Assembly: GCF_020510685.1 (NCBI RefSeq)
Contig: NZ_CP075185.1
Location: forward strand, 4,047,001 to 4,111,000
Length of the DNA: 64,000 nt
Reading direction: 5' to 3'
DNA from: Dechloromonas denitrificans
GTDB taxonomy: Bacteria > Pseudomonadota > Gammaproteobacteria > Burkholderiales > Rhodocyclaceae
Under the pieces are notes generated by a model. The model worked only from the letters and a program-made list of their open reading frames with translations, ran no database searches and had not been told where the DNA came from. Shown here piece after piece: positions 47,832-58,345 of the stretch (position 1 is its first letter; each line of letters begins with the position of its first letter). The position numbers and the translations under genes are program-made.

Positions 47832-48209
47832 ATGTACTCAACCGTTATCGATAACACGCCACTTATCCACGTCAGCGCCGGCAAGCACGCTGCCGATTAT
47901 TCCGTAAACGGTTCGTTGATGAATCCGCTGGAAGCGTTCTACGCTTCGCTGGCTGCCTGCGCTGCCGTCTTTGCCAAGAAAGCCTGCAAGGAGCTGGGCG
48001 TAGCAGCCGAAGGCATCGAAATCAACTGCAAGCCATTCGCCGGTAGCGGCGGCCCGCTGACCCTCGGCAAGTTCAAGACCGAAGTGCGCTTCCCCGAACA
48101 TTTCACCGCCGAGCAGAAGGCCAAGGTACTCGACAGCATTGCCCATTGTGCGGTCAAGGAAATCGTTGCCGAAGGCCCGACCATCGAATTCTCGGCCGCC
48201 GAAGTGTAA
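47832..48209 (+). CDS. OsmC-family protein
   Basis: 125 aa of the OsmC/Ohr superfamily, which often reduces organic peroxides or handles reactive sulfur through two cysteines. 'GSLMNPLEAFYASLAACAAVFAKKACKELG' region: the first Cys is in 'LAACAAV' and a second, ten residues on, in 'KKACKEL'; a further Cys is in 'SIAHCAVKEI', the usual resolving position. The ATG at 47832 has an AGGAC ribosome-binding site; an upstream in-frame ATG at 47769 lies against the AT-rich dyad with no ribosome-binding site but would add 21 basic residues. A bidirectional terminator follows. Confidence 0.82.
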   Translation: MYSTVIDNTPLIHVSAGKHAADYSVNGSLMNPLEAFYASLAACAAVFAKKACKELGVAAEGIEINCKPFAGSGGPLTLGKFKTEVRFPEHFTAEQKAKVLDSIAHCAVKEIVAEGPTIEFSAAEV

Positions 48210-48222
48210 AAACCGGATTGCC

Positions 48223-48259
48223 ATGAAAAAGGCCCACCGGACTGGTGGGCCTTTTTCAT
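48223..48259. terminator. Bidirectional terminator between the OsmC gene and grxD
   Basis: ATGAAAAAGGCCCACC-GGACT-GGTGGGCCTTTTTCAT: 16-bp perfect stem with A- and T-tracts, serving both convergent genes. Confidence 0.9.
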
Positions 48260-48273
48260 TTCGGCAGCGCAGA

Positions 48274-48597
48274 TCAGGCCTGGGCGACGTCTTCCAGCAA
48301 TTTCTGCATTTCGCCGGCCTGGTACATCTCTTTCATGATGTCGCAACCGCCGACGAACTCGCCCTTGACGTAGAGTTGCGGAATGGTCGGCCAGTTGGCG
48401 TATTCCTTCACGCCATTGCGGATTTCCTCATCGGCCAGCACGTTGACCGTGACGAAGTCATTGACCCCGCAGGCTTTCAGGATTTGCACGGCGGTCGCCG
48501 AAAAGCCGCATTGCGGAAAACGCGCGTCGCCTTTCATGTAGAGGACCACGGGATTGTTGGTAACGGTTTCGTGAATGCGTTGCTGCACGTCGGACAT
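48274..48597 (-). CDS. grxD: Monothiol glutaredoxin (Grx4-type)
   Basis: 107 aa with the monothiol CGFS active site in 'FPQCGFSATAVQILKACG', 'WPTIPQLYVKGEFVGG' (cis-Pro and GSH site) and 'DIMKEMYQAGE'. CGFS glutaredoxins carry [2Fe-2S] clusters with glutathione and BolA and act in Fe-S delivery. It lies 12 bp downstream of prmC on the same strand, at the end of the prfA-prmC-grxD operon. Confidence 0.96.
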   Translation of the reverse strand: MSDVQQRIHETVTNNPVVLYMKGDARFPQCGFSATAVQILKACGVNDFVTVNVLADEEIRNGVKEYANWPTIPQLYVKGEFVGGCDIMKEMYQAGEMQKLLEDVAQA

Positions 48598-48609
48598 GAT
48601 TTCTCCAGA

Positions 48610-49422
48610 TTACAGGGAAGCGCCTGAAACACGGTCGATGCCGGACAGGTCGCGATGAGTGAATGTCGCTTTGAACGCGCCATCGGTTAATAAGTTCCGG
48701 CTCGCCTCGCCCTGGTCGTAACCGTGCTCGAAAAGCAGCCAGCCGCCAGCTTGCAGATGCGCCGGAGCTCCGGCGACGATGTGGCGGATACAGGACAGCC
48801 CGTCGGCCCCATCGGTCAGCGCCAGCTGCGGCTCGAACGGCAAGCCGTTGAGGGCGAGATGCGGATCACCGCCGGCGACGTAGGGCGGATTCGAAACGAT
48901 CAGGTCGAAGCGTTCACCGGCCACCGGCGCAAACCAGTCACCGGCCCGGAAATCGACCGGTGCCGCCAAACGGCCGGCATTGGTACGGGCGACGGACAGT
49001 GCCTCGGGCGAGACATCGACGGCAACCAGCCGGGCCGCCGGGCATTCAAGGGCCAGCGAAATGGCGACGATACCGGACCCGGTGCCGAGATCGAGCACCC
49101 GTGGCGCTGCGAAGCCGCGCAGCTTGTCGAGCGCCAGTTCGATCAGCACTTCGGTTTCCGGCCGCGGAATCAGCACCGCCGGCGAAACCTGGAAGACGCG
49201 GCCGCGGAATTCGGCCTCACCGACCAGATAGGCCAGCGGCTCGCCGGCCCCCCGGCGCTCGACCCATGCCGCGAATTGCGCATAGGCCAGGGCAATGAGC
49301 GGCGTTTCCGGCCGCGCCAGCAGATCGGCATGGCTGCAGCCGGTGGCGTATTGCAGCAGCAGCCGGGCGTCGAGCCGGTCGATCTTCTGCCTTGCTGCAG
49401 CCAAGGCCTCGCCGAGGGTCAT
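48610..49422 (-). CDS. prmC: Release factor glutamine methyltransferase
   Basis: Methylates the Gln of the GGQ motif in RF1 and RF2. 270 aa from the ATG at 49422: helical N-terminal domain ('TLGEALAAARQKIDRLDAR'), SAM-binding 'VLDLGTGSGIVAISLALE' and the substrate motif 'LIVSNPPYVAGG'. It begins two bases after prfA, its substrate gene. The reading frame continues upstream antisense-free into prfA but has no support there. Confidence 0.96.
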   Translation of the reverse strand: MTLGEALAAARQKIDRLDARLLLQYATGCSHADLLARPETPLIALAYAQFAAWVERRGAGEPLAYLVGEAEFRGRVFQVSPAVLIPRPETEVLIELALDKLRGFAAPRVLDLGTGSGIVAISLALECPAARLVAVDVSPEALSVARTNAGRLAAPVDFRAGDWFAPVAGERFDLIVSNPPYVAGGDPHLALNGLPFEPQLALTDGADGLSCIRHIVAGAPAHLQAGGWLLFEHGYDQGEASRNLLTDGAFKATFTHRDLSGIDRVSGASL

Positions 49423-49424
49423 GC

Positions 49425-50507
49425 TCAGTTTTGCTCGGCCAGTTCGGCCAGCAGGTCGGCCTGGTGTTCGGCGGCCAGCGCGCCGAGCAGTTCGTCCATG
49501 TCGCCGTCCATGATCGCGGCGATCTTGTACAGCGTCAGGTTGATGCGGTGGTCGGTGATCCGGCCCTGCGGGAAGTTGTAGGTGCGGATGCGCTCGGAGC
49601 GGTCGCCGGAGCCGATCAGGCTCTTCCGGGTGCTCGAAATATGGGCCTGCTGGGCGCGTACCTGGACGTCCTTGATGCGGGCCGCCAGCACCTTCATCGC
49701 CGAGGCCTTGTTGGCATGCTGCGAGCGGCCGTCCTGGCACTCGGCGACGATGCCGGTCGGCAGGTGGGTGATGCGTACCGCCGAGTCGGTCTTGTTGATG
49801 TGCTGGCCACCGGCGCCGGAGGCGCGGAAAGTATCGATCCGGAGATCGGCCGGGTTGAGATTGACGTCCTCGACCTCATCGACTTCCGGCATGATCGCCA
49901 CGGTACAAGCCGAGGTATGGATGCGGCCCTGGGTTTCGGTTTCCGGCACGCGCTGCACGCGATGCCCGCCCGACTCGAACTTGAGGCGCGAATAGGCACC
50001 GTTGCCGCCGATGCGACAAATGATTTCGCGATAGCCGCCGAGTTCCGATTCGCTGGCCGACAGCACCTCGACCTGCCAGCGCTGACGCTCGGCATAGCGT
50101 GAATACATCCGGAAGAGGTCGCCGGCGAACAGCGCCGATTCGTCGCCGCCGGTCCCGGCCCGGATTTCCAGCAGCACGCTGCGCTCGTCGTTGGGGTCTT
50201 TCGGCAGCAGCAACTTCTGCAATTCGATTTCCAGCTCGGGCAAGCGGGCCTTGGCGGCCGCCATTTCCTCCGCGGCAAAGTCGCGCATGTCGGGGTCGGC
50301 GAGCATCGCCTCGGCTTCGGCCAGATCGTTCTCGGCCTGGCGGAAAGCGGTGAACTGGATGATCACCGGCTCCAGTTCGGCGCGCTCGCGCGACAGTTTG
50401 CGGAACTGGTCCATGTCGTTGGCGGTACTGGGCGCCGAAAGCATGCGGTCGATTTCATCGAGACGGTCGACCAGCAGCTCGAGTTTTTGGCGGATGCTCG
50501 ATTTCAT
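49425..50507 (-). CDS. prfA: Peptide chain release factor 1
   Basis: Reads UAA and UAG stop codons. 360 aa from the ATG at 50507, the standard RF1 length; a longer frame to 50537 adds ten unsupported residues. The GGQ motif is in '[19 protein letters not shown]', and '[19 protein letters not shown]' is typical. It heads prfA-prmC-grxD. In related genomes hemA is directly upstream; here a plus-strand receiver-GGDEF gene separates them. Confidence 0.97.
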   Translation of the reverse strand: MKSSIRQKLELLVDRLDEIDRMLSAPSTANDMDQFRKLSRERAELEPVIIQFTAFRQAENDLAEAEAMLADPDMRDFAAEEMAAAKARLPELEIELQKLLLPKDPNDERSVLLEIRAGTGGDESALFAGDLFRMYSRYAERQRWQVEVLSASESELGGYREIICRIGGNGAYSRLKFESGGHRVQRVPETETQGRIHTSACTVAIMPEVDEVEDVNLNPADLRIDTFRASGAGGQHINKTDSAVRITHLPTGIVAECQDGRSQHANKASAMKVLAARIKDVQVRAQQAHISSTRKSLIGSGDRSERIRTYNFPQGRITDHRINLTLYKIAAIMDGDMDELLGALAAEHQADLLAELAEQN

Positions 50508-50640
50508 TTCTGATGGTCGGCCGGCTAAATGGTTCAAGGGGGCGTTATGGTACCCGAGAACACCTGCCGTCGGCGATGAACGGCGTTGCCAGCAGCCGAC
50601 GCATCCCGCATAATCGCCCGATTCCGGATACCCCTACGCG

Positions 50641-52311
50641 ATGCCCCATATCTCCCATTCCGTCATTGCCCTGGCGGAAACCCTGGAACAGCACTGGACA
50701 AACTATCGCGAGTCCGGTGACTTCGACCTGTTCGTCGAATTCACCCTGCTCCTGAACGGCTTGACCGAGCAGCTCAACCGCCTGCATCTGCCGGGGCTGG
50801 TGCGCGCCTGCCAGGAACTCGAAAACACCGCGCTGGCACTGTTCGGCGACAGCTCGATGCACCCGGTGGCGATCGATCAGGCCATCGCCATCGAACGCAA
50901 ACTGAGCATCATCCTGGGCGAACTGCGCCGCCACGAAACGCCGGCCGTGGCGACCCGGCGCCTGGCTGATGCGCCAAGCAACAGCGACGACCTGAGAGAT
51001 TACCCGCGGCGGGTGTTGATCGTTTCCCGCGCCGCACACCCGTGGAGCGCAGCCCTGGCCGAACAACTCGCCTTTTTCGGCTTCACGCCGGAAGAGCTGC
51101 GCTGGGCCGGCCGGCCGGATAGTGCCGAAGCGCCGCTGGCCATCGTCTTCATCCCGGATCGGGAAGGCTGCATTTATCCGCCGAGCAGCGTTTCGTGCAT
51201 CATGGAGTTGCGAACGCTTTTTCCGACCAGCTATTTCTACTGCCTGTCGGTGCCCTCGAATCTGGAAAGCATCGTGCTGCTCCAACGGGCCGGCGCCGAC
51301 ACCTGTGTGCCGGTCGGCAACAAGGTCAGCGACGTGCTGTCGCGCATTCTCGATCTGGTCCAGACGCACGAACACGAAACGCACCGCGTTCTGGTCGTCG
51401 AGGACTCCGCCACGGCCGTCGCCCATATCCGCCGTTCGCTGCCCCAGCAGGGCATCGACAGCCGCGCCATCAACGACCCGCGAACCCTGCTCGAAGCGGC
51501 CGCCGACTACCAGCCCGACGCCATCCTGATGGACATGCACATGCCGTTCTGCACCGGCGTCGAGGTGACCAGCGCGCTGCGGCAGATTCCCGAATTCCAT
51601 GCCCTGCCGGTAATCTACCTGTCGAGCGAAACCGACATCGCGCTGCAGGTCGAAGCCTTGCGCCTCGGCGGCGACCAGTTCCTGACCAAGCCGGTCAATC
51701 CGATCATCCTCGCCTCGGTCGTCAAGACCAAGATCGAGCGCTACCGGGAAATGCTCCATTCCGGCCGCCATGACAGCCTGACCGGCCTGCTCAACCACTC
51801 GACCGCCAAGGGCCAGCTGGAGCGCATGCTGCAGACGGTCTCGACGGCCGGCCGGCTGGTCGTGGCGATGATCGATATCGATTTTTTCAAGTCGGTCAAT
51901 GACAACTACGGTCACCCGGTCGGCGACCAGGTCATCCGCAGCCTAGCCTGGCTGCTCCGCGGCCGTTTGCGCAACACCGATCTGGTCGGCCGCTACGGCG
52001 GCGAGGAATTCATTCTGGCATTGTCCGACATCGAGACCGACCGTGCGGTCAGCCTGCTTGAGCAGATCCGTCAAGATTTTTCCAACCTGCCGCACGCCCA
52101 TGCCCATGGCGCCCTGCGCGCCACCTTCAGCTGTGGCGTCGCCAGCTTGCCGGACTACCTGACGGCGGCGACCCTGATCGAGGCGGCCGACAACGCCCTG
52201 CTCGAAGCCAAGCGCACCGGCCGCAACCGGCTGGTCATGGCACCGCCGCCAGCCGCTGGCGACTCAGTCGTTGGCGTGGAGATGGAAAAGCCGGCCAACC
52301 GCCGACTGTAG
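50641..52311 (+). CDS. Receiver-GGDEF diguanylate cyclase with extra N-terminal domains
   Basis: 556 aa. An N-terminal helical region (about 1-105) may be an Hpt-like domain, followed by a receiver-like domain that lacks an obvious phospho-Asp (about 125-240), a canonical receiver (about 250-370: '[17 protein letters not shown]', phospho-Asp in '[15 protein letters not shown]', Lys in '[10 protein letters not shown]') and a GGDEF domain. The active site is '[12 protein letters not shown]' with an I-site RxxD (RNTD) upstream, so it should be active and product-inhibited. No membrane helix. Its 3' end overlaps the hemA 3' end by 48 bp. It lies between hemA and prfA on the opposite strand. Confidence 0.9.
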   Translation: MPHISHSVIALAETLEQHWTNYRESGDFDLFVEFTLLLNGLTEQLNRLHLPGLVRACQELENTALALFGDSSMHPVAIDQAIAIERKLSIILGELRRHETPAVATRRLADAPSNSDDLRDYPRRVLIVSRAAHPWSAALAEQLAFFGFTPEELRWAGRPDSAEAPLAIVFIPDREGCIYPPSSVSCIMELRTLFPTSYFYCLSVPSNLESIVLLQRAGADTCVPVGNKVSDVLSRILDLVQTHEHETHRVLVVEDSATAVAHIRRSLPQQGIDSRAINDPRTLLEAAADYQPDAILMDMHMPFCTGVEVTSALRQIPEFHALPVIYLSSETDIALQVEALRLGGDQFLTKPVNPIILASVVKTKIERYREMLHSGRHDSLTGLLNHSTAKGQLERMLQTVSTAGRLVVAMIDIDFFKSVNDNYGHPVGDQVIRSLAWLLRGRLRNTDLVGRYGGEEFILALSDIETDRAVSLLEQIRQDFSNLPHAHAHGALRATFSCGVASLPDYLTAATLIEAADNALLEAKRTGRNRLVMAPPPAAGDSVVGVEMEKPANRRL

Positions 52312-53514
52312 TTCGAGGCGCTCCTGACCATCGGCCAGATTCAGGGCCTGGGTCGGGGCGTGCAGCAGCTTGTTGGTCAGGCGATGCGACAGTTGATCGA
52401 GCACCTTGTCGGCCGATTCGCCCTTGGCCAGCAATTTCATCGCGTGCTCGAGTTCGTGCCGGCGCATGCGCTCGGCCGAATCGCGCAGCGAACGAATGAC
52501 CGGCACGGTATCCCGCGACTGCAGCCAGCCGATGAAGTCCTGCACCCGGTTGGCGATAATCGTCTCGGCCTCGACCACCGCCGCCTGACGCGACTCCAGG
52601 CCGCTCTCGACGACCAGGGCCAGATCGTCGACGGTATAGAGAAAAACGTCGTCGAGATTGCCGACATCCTCCTCGATATCGCGCGGCACGGCCAGGTCGA
52701 TCATGAACATCGGCCGGTGCCGCCGGGCCTTGATCGCCCGTTCGACCAAGCCGAGGCCGATGATCGGCACCGGGCTGGCAGTGCAGGAAACGACGATATC
52801 GTTCTGCGCCAGATGCTCGCCCAGTTCGTCGAGACGGATGGCCGTGCCGTTGAAGCGCTCGGCCAGTTCCCGGCCGCGTTCCAGCGTGCGGTTGGCGATG
52901 GTCACCTGCTTCGGATGACGGGCGCAGAAATGGGTGGCACACAGCTCGATCATTTCGCCGGCGCCGATGAACAGGATGCGCTGCGTCTCGATCGATTCGA
53001 AAATCCGTTCGGCCAGATGCACGCCGGCCGCCGCCATCGACACGATATTGGCGCCGATCGCCGTCGTGCTGCGCACTTCCTTGGCGACCGAGAATGAGCG
53101 CTGGAACAGCTTGTGCAGCTGGGTGCCGAGCGTCCCGCTCTCTTCGGCGACGCGCACGGCGTCCTTCATCTGGCCGAGGATCTGCGGCTCGCCGATAACC
53201 ATCGAGTCGAGGCCGCTGGCCACCCGGAAGGCATGGCGAATGGCTTCCGGCTGGTCGTGGGTATACAGATAGGGAGCGATTTCACTGCGCTCGACCTGGT
53301 GATAGCGGGCCAGCCAGTCGATCACCACGTCCGGCGTTTCGGCGGCGCAGTAAATTTCCGTGCGGTTGCAGGTGGACAGGATCGCCACCTCCTTGACCGG
53401 CTGGCTATGCACCAGATCGGCCAGCGCCTGATGCAACTTGTCGGCATTGAACGCCACCCGCTCACGGATGGCGAGGGGTGCGGAGTGATGATTGATGCCG
53501 AGGGTAAAGATCAC
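52264..53514 (-). CDS. hemA: Glutamyl-tRNA reductase
   Basis: First committed step of C5-pathway tetrapyrrole synthesis: Glu-tRNA to glutamate-1-semialdehyde with NADPH. 416 aa; catalytic Cys49 in '[12 protein letters not shown]', '[15 protein letters not shown]', NADPH-binding '[17 protein letters not shown]' and a C-terminal dimerisation helix. The start is GTG at 53514 with an extended -10 promoter about 35 bp upstream. Tail-to-tail overlap of 48 bp with the receiver-GGDEF gene. Confidence 0.96.
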   Translation of the reverse strand: MIFTLGINHHSAPLAIRERVAFNADKLHQALADLVHSQPVKEVAILSTCNRTEIYCAAETPDVVIDWLARYHQVERSEIAPYLYTHDQPEAIRHAFRVASGLDSMVIGEPQILGQMKDAVRVAEESGTLGTQLHKLFQRSFSVAKEVRSTTAIGANIVSMAAAGVHLAERIFESIETQRILFIGAGEMIELCATHFCARHPKQVTIANRTLERGRELAERFNGTAIRLDELGEHLAQNDIVVSCTASPVPIIGLGLVERAIKARRHRPMFMIDLAVPRDIEEDVGNLDDVFLYTVDDLALVVESGLESRQAAVVEAETIIANRVQDFIGWLQSRDTVPVIRSLRDSAERMRRHELEHAMKLLAKGESADKVLDQLSHRLTNKLLHAPTQALNLADGQERLELQSAVGRLFHLHAND

Positions 53515-53547
53515 CGGTTTGGGCTGGCGGACACGAAATGGGTGGCG

Positions 53548-53556
53548 ATTATAGCA
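53548..53556 (-). promoter_or_regulatory. Extended -10 promoter of hemA
   Basis: On the minus strand TGCTATAAT, a TGn-extended consensus -10, about 34 bp before the hemA GTG. The -35 region is GC-rich and poor, as allowed for extended -10 promoters. Confidence 0.6.
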
Positions 53557-53586
53557 CCCGCCCCCAAGCGCCCTCCTTGACCGGGT

Positions 53587-54654
53587 TCAGAACAGAAACG
53601 CCTGCTTTTCCGGCGTCGGGCACGCCACCTCGTCGGCCCCGAAGACCTTCATCTGCCGCGGCCGGAACCACACCGACTGACCGGCCGCCAGTTGCAGCGA
53701 CTCGTGCCGCTCGCGCGACAGTTCGACTTCGATGATCTCGCGTTCATGCAGCAGCTCGACGCGCACCACCGGACCGATCGGATGAACATGCTGGACGGTC
53801 GCCTGCAAGCCGTCCTCGATCGGTTGATGGGTGATGTCGATATCGTGCGGGCGGACAAAGGCCGTGGTCTTTTCCGTCGCTTCGCCGCGCTCGACTTCGG
53901 CATAGGCCCCCTGGACCCGGCTATGGAAGACATTGACGTTGCCGAGGAACTGATAGACGAAGGGCGAGGCGGGGCTGGAGTACACCTCGTCCGGTGAGCC
54001 GATCTGCTCGATCTTGCCGTGATTCATCACCACCACCCGGTCGGCCACTTCCAGCGCCTCCTCCTGGTCGTGCGTGACGAAGACGCTGGAGATGTGCATG
54101 TCGTCGTGCAGGCGGCGCAGCCAGCGGCGCAGCTCCTTGCGCACCTTGGTGTCGAGCGCCCCGAACGGCTCGTCGAGCAGCAACACCTTCGGCTCGACGG
54201 CCAGCGCCCGGGCCAGCGCGATGCGCTGGCGCTGGCCGCCGGACAGTTGCGACGGATAGCGGTCGGCCAGCCAGTCGAGCTGGACCAGGCCGAGCAATTC
54301 CATCACCCGGCGCTTGATCTCGGCCTCGGCCGGCCGCTCCTTGCGCGGCTTGACGCGCAGGCCGAAGGCGACATTCTCGAATACCGTCATGTGACGGAAC
54401 AGCGCGTAGTGCTGGAAGACGAAACCGACCTCGCGCTCGCGGGCGTGCAGGTGACTGGCGTCGGCCCCGGAGAACAGCACCTCGCCGCCATCGGCGCTTT
54501 CCATCCCGGCGATGATCCGGAGCAGCGTTGTCTTGCCGCAGCCGGAGGGACCGAGCAGGGCGACCAGCTCGCCAGTCGGGATGGCGAGGTTGATGTTGTC
54601 GAGCGCGACGAAATTGCCGAAGCGCTTGGAGATATTGCGGATTTCGATGCTCAT
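53587..54654 (-). CDS. cysA: Sulfate/thiosulfate ABC transporter ATP-binding protein
   Basis: ATPase of the sulfate importer, 355 aa. Walker A '[18 protein letters not shown]', Q-loop '[11 protein letters not shown]', signature '[18 protein letters not shown]', Walker B '[12 protein letters not shown]', H-loop '[15 protein letters not shown]', then the regulatory C-terminal TOBE-like domain. The ATG at 54654 overlaps the cysW stop (TGATG). Last gene of sbp-cysT-cysW-cysA. Confidence 0.96.
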   Translation of the reverse strand: MSIEIRNISKRFGNFVALDNINLAIPTGELVALLGPSGCGKTTLLRIIAGMESADGGEVLFSGADASHLHAREREVGFVFQHYALFRHMTVFENVAFGLRVKPRKERPAEAEIKRRVMELLGLVQLDWLADRYPSQLSGGQRQRIALARALAVEPKVLLLDEPFGALDTKVRKELRRWLRRLHDDMHISSVFVTHDQEEALEVADRVVVMNHGKIEQIGSPDEVYSSPASPFVYQFLGNVNVFHSRVQGAYAEVERGEATEKTTAFVRPHDIDITHQPIEDGLQATVQHVHPIGPVVRVELLHEREIIEVELSRERHESLQLAAGQSVWFRPRQMKVFGADEVACPTPEKQAFLF

Positions 54655-55517
54655 CAGGTTTTCTCCGGCGCCAGGACGGTATTCAACATTTCGGTTTCCT
54701 TCTTCATCCGCCATTCGACGGTGGCCTTGGCGACCAGAGTGACCAGGGCGAGCAAGGCAAGGATGGAAGCCGCGGCGAAGGCGCCGATGGCGTTGTATTC
54801 GTTGTAGAGGATTTCGACGTGCAGCGGCAGGGTATTGGTTTCGCCGCGGATATGGCCGGAGACTACGGAGACCGCGCCGAATTCCCCCATCGCCCGGGCG
54901 TTGGAGAGGATCACGCCGTAGAGCAGGCCCCACTTGATATTGGGCAGCGTCACCCGCCAGAACATCTGCCAGCCGGAAGCGCCGAGCGACACCGCCGCCT
55001 CCTCTTCATCCTTGCCCTGTGCCTGCATCAGCGGAATCAGTTCGCGGGCGATGAACGGGAAGGTGATGAACAGCGTGGCGATGATCATGCCGGGCACGGC
55101 GAAGATGATTTTCAGATCGTGTTCCGAGAGCCAGGCGCCGAACGTGCCCTGCGCCCCGAACAGCAGGATGAAGATCAGGCCGGCGACCACCGGCGAAACG
55201 GCGAACGGCAGATCGATCAGCGTGATCAGCAGGCTCTTGCCCTTGAACTCGAACTTGGCGATGGCCCAGGCCGCCGCCACGCCGAAGGCGATGTTGAAGG
55301 GCAGCACGGCAACGGCGATGCCGACGGTCAGCCAGATCGCCGAGCGCGTCTCGGGTTCCTTCAAGGCCTCGACATAGAGCGGCACGCCCTGGGCCAGCGC
55401 CTCGACGAAAACCGCGACGAGCGGCAAGCCAAGGAAGAAAAAGAGAAAGCCGAGGCCGACCGTCAGCAGGGTATAGCGGACCCAGCCGGCCTCCTGGGCT
55501 GCCCGGTTGGTTTTCAT
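54654..55517 (-). CDS. cysW: Sulfate ABC transporter permease CysW
   Basis: Inner-membrane permease subunit, 287 aa, about six helices ('[20 protein letters not shown]' first). The EAA-type loop contacting CysA is at '[19 protein letters not shown]'. A GGAGGTG ribosome-binding site precedes the ATG at 55517, which overlaps the cysT stop. Confidence 0.95.
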   Translation of the reverse strand: MKTNRAAQEAGWVRYTLLTVGLGFLFFFLGLPLVAVFVEALAQGVPLYVEALKEPETRSAIWLTVGIAVAVLPFNIAFGVAAAWAIAKFEFKGKSLLITLIDLPFAVSPVVAGLIFILLFGAQGTFGAWLSEHDLKIIFAVPGMIIATLFITFPFIARELIPLMQAQGKDEEEAAVSLGASGWQMFWRVTLPNIKWGLLYGVILSNARAMGEFGAVSVVSGHIRGETNTLPLHVEILYNEYNAIGAFAAASILALLALVTLVAKATVEWRMKKETEMLNTVLAPEKT

Positions 55518-56389
55518 TGGGCACCTCCGGCGGCCTTGGCCGCGGTCGCTTCGAGCGGCTCGCCATGCTTGTGCCGGTTGGCCGTCCACCACTGCAGCAC
55601 ATTGACGCCGAGCAGCAGCAGAAAGGAAAGGACGAGCATGACGACGGCCAGCGCCGTCGCCCCCAATACGTCGTACTGCTCGAGCTTGGAAATGATCAGC
55701 AGCGGGGTGATTTCGGAAATCATCGGCAGATTGCCGGCGATGAAGATTACCGAGCCGTACTCGCCGATGGCCCGGGCAAAGGCCAGCGCGAAGCCGGTCA
55801 GCAGGGCCGGGAAGATGGCCGGAAAGATGACCCGGGTAAAAGTCTGCCAGCGCGAGGCACCGAGCGAGGCGGCAGCCTCTTCAACCTCGGTTTCGATATC
55901 CTCGATCACCGGCTGCAACGTCCGCACGACAAACGGCAGGGTGATGAAGGTCAGCGCGAAGACGATGCCAAGCGGCGTGTACGCCACTTTCACGCCGAGC
56001 GGTTCGAGGTAGCGACCCAGCCAGCCGTTGCCGGCATACAGCGTGGCCAGCGTGATGCCGGCGACCGCCGTCGGCAGCGCGAAGGGCAGATCGACCAGGG
56101 CATCGACGAAGCGCTTGCCGGGAAAGGAATAGCGCACCAGGATCCAGGCGACGATCAGGCCGAAAAAGGCGTTGATCGCCGCCGCCGCCAGCGACGCCCC
56201 GAAAGTCACGCGAAAGGCCGCCAGCGAGCGCTCGCCGAGCGCGATATCGATGACCTGGCCGACACCGAGTTCGGACGCCTTGAGCACCATGCCGCCGAGC
56301 GGCAACAGGATCAGCAACGAGAGATAAACCAGCGTGTAGCCCAGCGCCAGACCGAAGCCGGGCAACACGCGATGCGTTGTTGTCGCCAT
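55514..56389 (-). CDS. cysT: Sulfate ABC transporter permease CysT (CysU)
   Basis: Second permease subunit, 291 aa, with six helices beginning 'LGYTLVYLSLLILLPLGGM'. The EAA loop is at 'EVEEAAASLGASRWQTFTRV'. Start abuts the sbp stop; its stop overlaps cysW by four bases. Confidence 0.95.
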   Translation of the reverse strand: MATTTHRVLPGFGLALGYTLVYLSLLILLPLGGMVLKASELGVGQVIDIALGERSLAAFRVTFGASLAAAAINAFFGLIVAWILVRYSFPGKRFVDALVDLPFALPTAVAGITLATLYAGNGWLGRYLEPLGVKVAYTPLGIVFALTFITLPFVVRTLQPVIEDIETEVEEAAASLGASRWQTFTRVIFPAIFPALLTGFALAFARAIGEYGSVIFIAGNLPMISEITPLLIISKLEQYDVLGATALAVVMLVLSFLLLLGVNVLQWWTANRHKHGEPLEATAAKAAGGAQ

Positions 56390-57388
56390 TTACTTGCTTT
56401 GGTAGAGCTGGTCGAAGGTGCCGCCGTCCTTGAAGTGCACCGCGAAAGCCTTGGTCGCACTGCCGAACACCGCGTCGACGGTGAAGGTCTTCACCGGCGG
56501 GAAGGACTGGGCGTATTTCTTCAGGATCTCCGGATCACGCGGCCGCAGGTAGTTCTGCGCCGCATTTTCCTGACCCTCCTTCGACCACAGGTAGTCGAGA
56601 TAAGCCTGCGCCTGTTTGCGCGTCCCCTTCTTGTCCACCACCTTCTCGACCAGCGCGACCGGGAACTCGGTCTGCATGGTCAGGCTCGGGTAAACAACTT
56701 CGAAGTTGCCCTTGCCGAATTCCTTGGCGATCATCTCGGCCTCCGATTCGAAGGTGATCAGCACGTCGCCCATCTGGCGCTGCATGAAGGTCGTCGTCGC
56801 GTCGCGGCCGCCGGCGGCGAACAGCGGCGCATTCTTCAGCAGCTTGCCGAGAAATTCCTGGGCGCTCTTGTCGTTGCCACCCGGCTGCTTGAGCGCCCAG
56901 GCCCAGGCCGAGAGATAGGTGTTGCGGCCGTTGCCGGTGTTTTTCGGATGCGGAATGATCATCTGCACGCCGGGCGCCGCAATATCGGCCCAATCCTTGA
57001 TCGCCTTCGGATTGCCCTTGCGGACGATGAAAACCATCGTCGAGGTATAGGGTGAAGCATTGTTCGGAAATTTATGCGCCCAGTCCTTGGCCACCAGCCC
57101 CTTGTCGGCCAGAAACTCGATGTCGTTGGCCTGATTCATGGTCACCACGTCGGCCTCCAGGCCGTCGGCCACCGCCCGCACCTGCTTGGTCGAGCCGCCA
57201 TGCGACTGCTTCAGCTCGAGGCTTTCGCCGGACTTGGCCTTCCAGTATTTCTGGAACAACGGGTTGTAGTCCTTGTAAACATCGCGCGCCACGTCGTACG
57301 ACACATTGAGCAGCGTCGCATCGGCCAGCGCGGCGCCGGCCACCAGCGCCAGCAGCAGGCCGGAAATCGATTTGCGGAATTGGGTCAT
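56390..57388 (-). CDS. sbp: Periplasmic sulfate-binding protein
   Basis: Substrate-binding subunit, 332 aa: signal peptide ('SISGLLLALVAGAALA'), 'LLNVSYDVARDVYKDYN', 'QSHGGSTKQVRAV', 'IIPHPKNTGNGRNTYLSAW' and 'PYTSTMVFIVRKGNPK', all typical of Sbp/CysP. Ribosome-binding site GAGGTGAG before the ATG. The AT-rich 57389-57480 upstream stretch (GTTATAACAACAAAG and more) probably holds the promoter and a CysB site; no gene lies there. Confidence 0.95.
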   Translation of the reverse strand: MTQFRKSISGLLLALVAGAALADATLLNVSYDVARDVYKDYNPLFQKYWKAKSGESLELKQSHGGSTKQVRAVADGLEADVVTMNQANDIEFLADKGLVAKDWAHKFPNNASPYTSTMVFIVRKGNPKAIKDWADIAAPGVQMIIPHPKNTGNGRNTYLSAWAWALKQPGGNDKSAQEFLGKLLKNAPLFAAGGRDATTTFMQRQMGDVLITFESEAEMIAKEFGKGNFEVVYPSLTMQTEFPVALVEKVVDKKGTRKQAQAYLDYLWSKEGQENAAQNYLRPRDPEILKKYAQSFPPVKTFTVDAVFGSATKAFAVHFKDGGTFDQLYQSK

Positions 57389-57579
57389 GGCTCACCTCAG
57401 TGGATATGAGGACGCAATTTAGCCGACTCGGTTATAACAACAAAGATGTTTTGTGAATTTACTTATTACAAACCGCAATAATCAGCAGACCGGCAGGAAG
57501 CCCGGCCGAGCATTCAACCCTGTTCGTCAATGCCCCAAAGAGGCTATCATTCGGGCTTCCTCACGTCGCCGAAATCAAG

Positions 57580-58167
57580 ATGCGCACCTCCCTGCCGGTC
57601 ACCCTCCTGCTGTCCACCCTGCTTGCCGCCTGTGTTTCAACCAAGGACATTCCGCCCAGCAAGCATATTCCCCAGACCGGCTCGCTCAAGGTGCATCCGG
57701 GACTGCTTGGCCAGCCGGTACCGCCGGAGCTCCAGCCGGAACCCCGGCCAGCCGGCACCAACCTGGTCAGCGCCAGCCCGGCTGCCGAGCGCGCCGAAAC
57801 GCCGATCAGGATGGACGAGGCCGGCCTGCGCACCCAGCGTAGCGTTTATTTCGATTACAAGAGCGCCGACCTCAAGGCCGACTACGATCCGGCCTTGCGC
57901 GCCCATGCCCGCTACCTGGCCAGCAATCCGAACGCCCGGCTGCGCATCGAAGGCAATGCCGACGAACGCGGCAGCGCCGATTTCAACCGGCGCCTCGGTC
58001 TGAAACGGGCCGAAACCGTCCGCTCAACGCTGATCGGCCATGGCGCTCCGGAAAAGCAGGTGCTGATCAAGTCGCTCGGCGAATCGAGTCCGAAGCTGAA
58101 GGGCCATGACGAAGAATCGTGGGCCGAAAATCGCCGGGCCGACGTGATTTACGAAAAGGAACAATGA
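57580..58167 (+). CDS. OmpA-domain lipoprotein (Pal-like)
   Basis: 195 aa. A lipoprotein signal with lipobox 'LLAAC' (Cys at about residue 18), a Pro-rich linker (about 20-80) and a C-terminal OmpA/Pal peptidoglycan-binding domain: 'SVYFDYKSADLKADYDPAL', 'RLRIEGNADERGSADFNRRL', 'SLGESSPKLKGHDEESWAENRRADV'. It should sit in the outer membrane and bind peptidoglycan. Pal proper lies with tol genes, absent here, so this is a paralogue. Divergent from the sulfate transporter; a terminator follows. Confidence 0.88.
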   Translation: MRTSLPVTLLLSTLLAACVSTKDIPPSKHIPQTGSLKVHPGLLGQPVPPELQPEPRPAGTNLVSASPAAERAETPIRMDEAGLRTQRSVYFDYKSADLKADYDPALRAHARYLASNPNARLRIEGNADERGSADFNRRLGLKRAETVRSTLIGHGAPEKQVLIKSLGESSPKLKGHDEESWAENRRADVIYEKEQ

Positions 58168-58201
58168 GTTCGGCCCGCTCCCGCGGGCTCGGATAGAAAC
58201 A

Positions 58202-58236
58202 GAGGCCTCGCGAAAAATGCGGGGCCTTTGCTTTTT
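58202..58236 (+). terminator. Terminator after the OmpA-domain lipoprotein
   Basis: AGGCCTCGC-GAAAAAT-GCGGGGCCT hairpin (one G-T wobble), followed by TTGCTTTTT. Confidence 0.65.
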
Positions 58237-58345
58237 CGGCCGCCCGGGTTCGGCCGGCCGAGCTTCCCGGCTCAAGAGCCAGCCTCTGCGGCCGCCGGCC
58301 GCCTCACGTGCTAAGGTTCAGCAACACACACAGCAAAGGCGGCAG

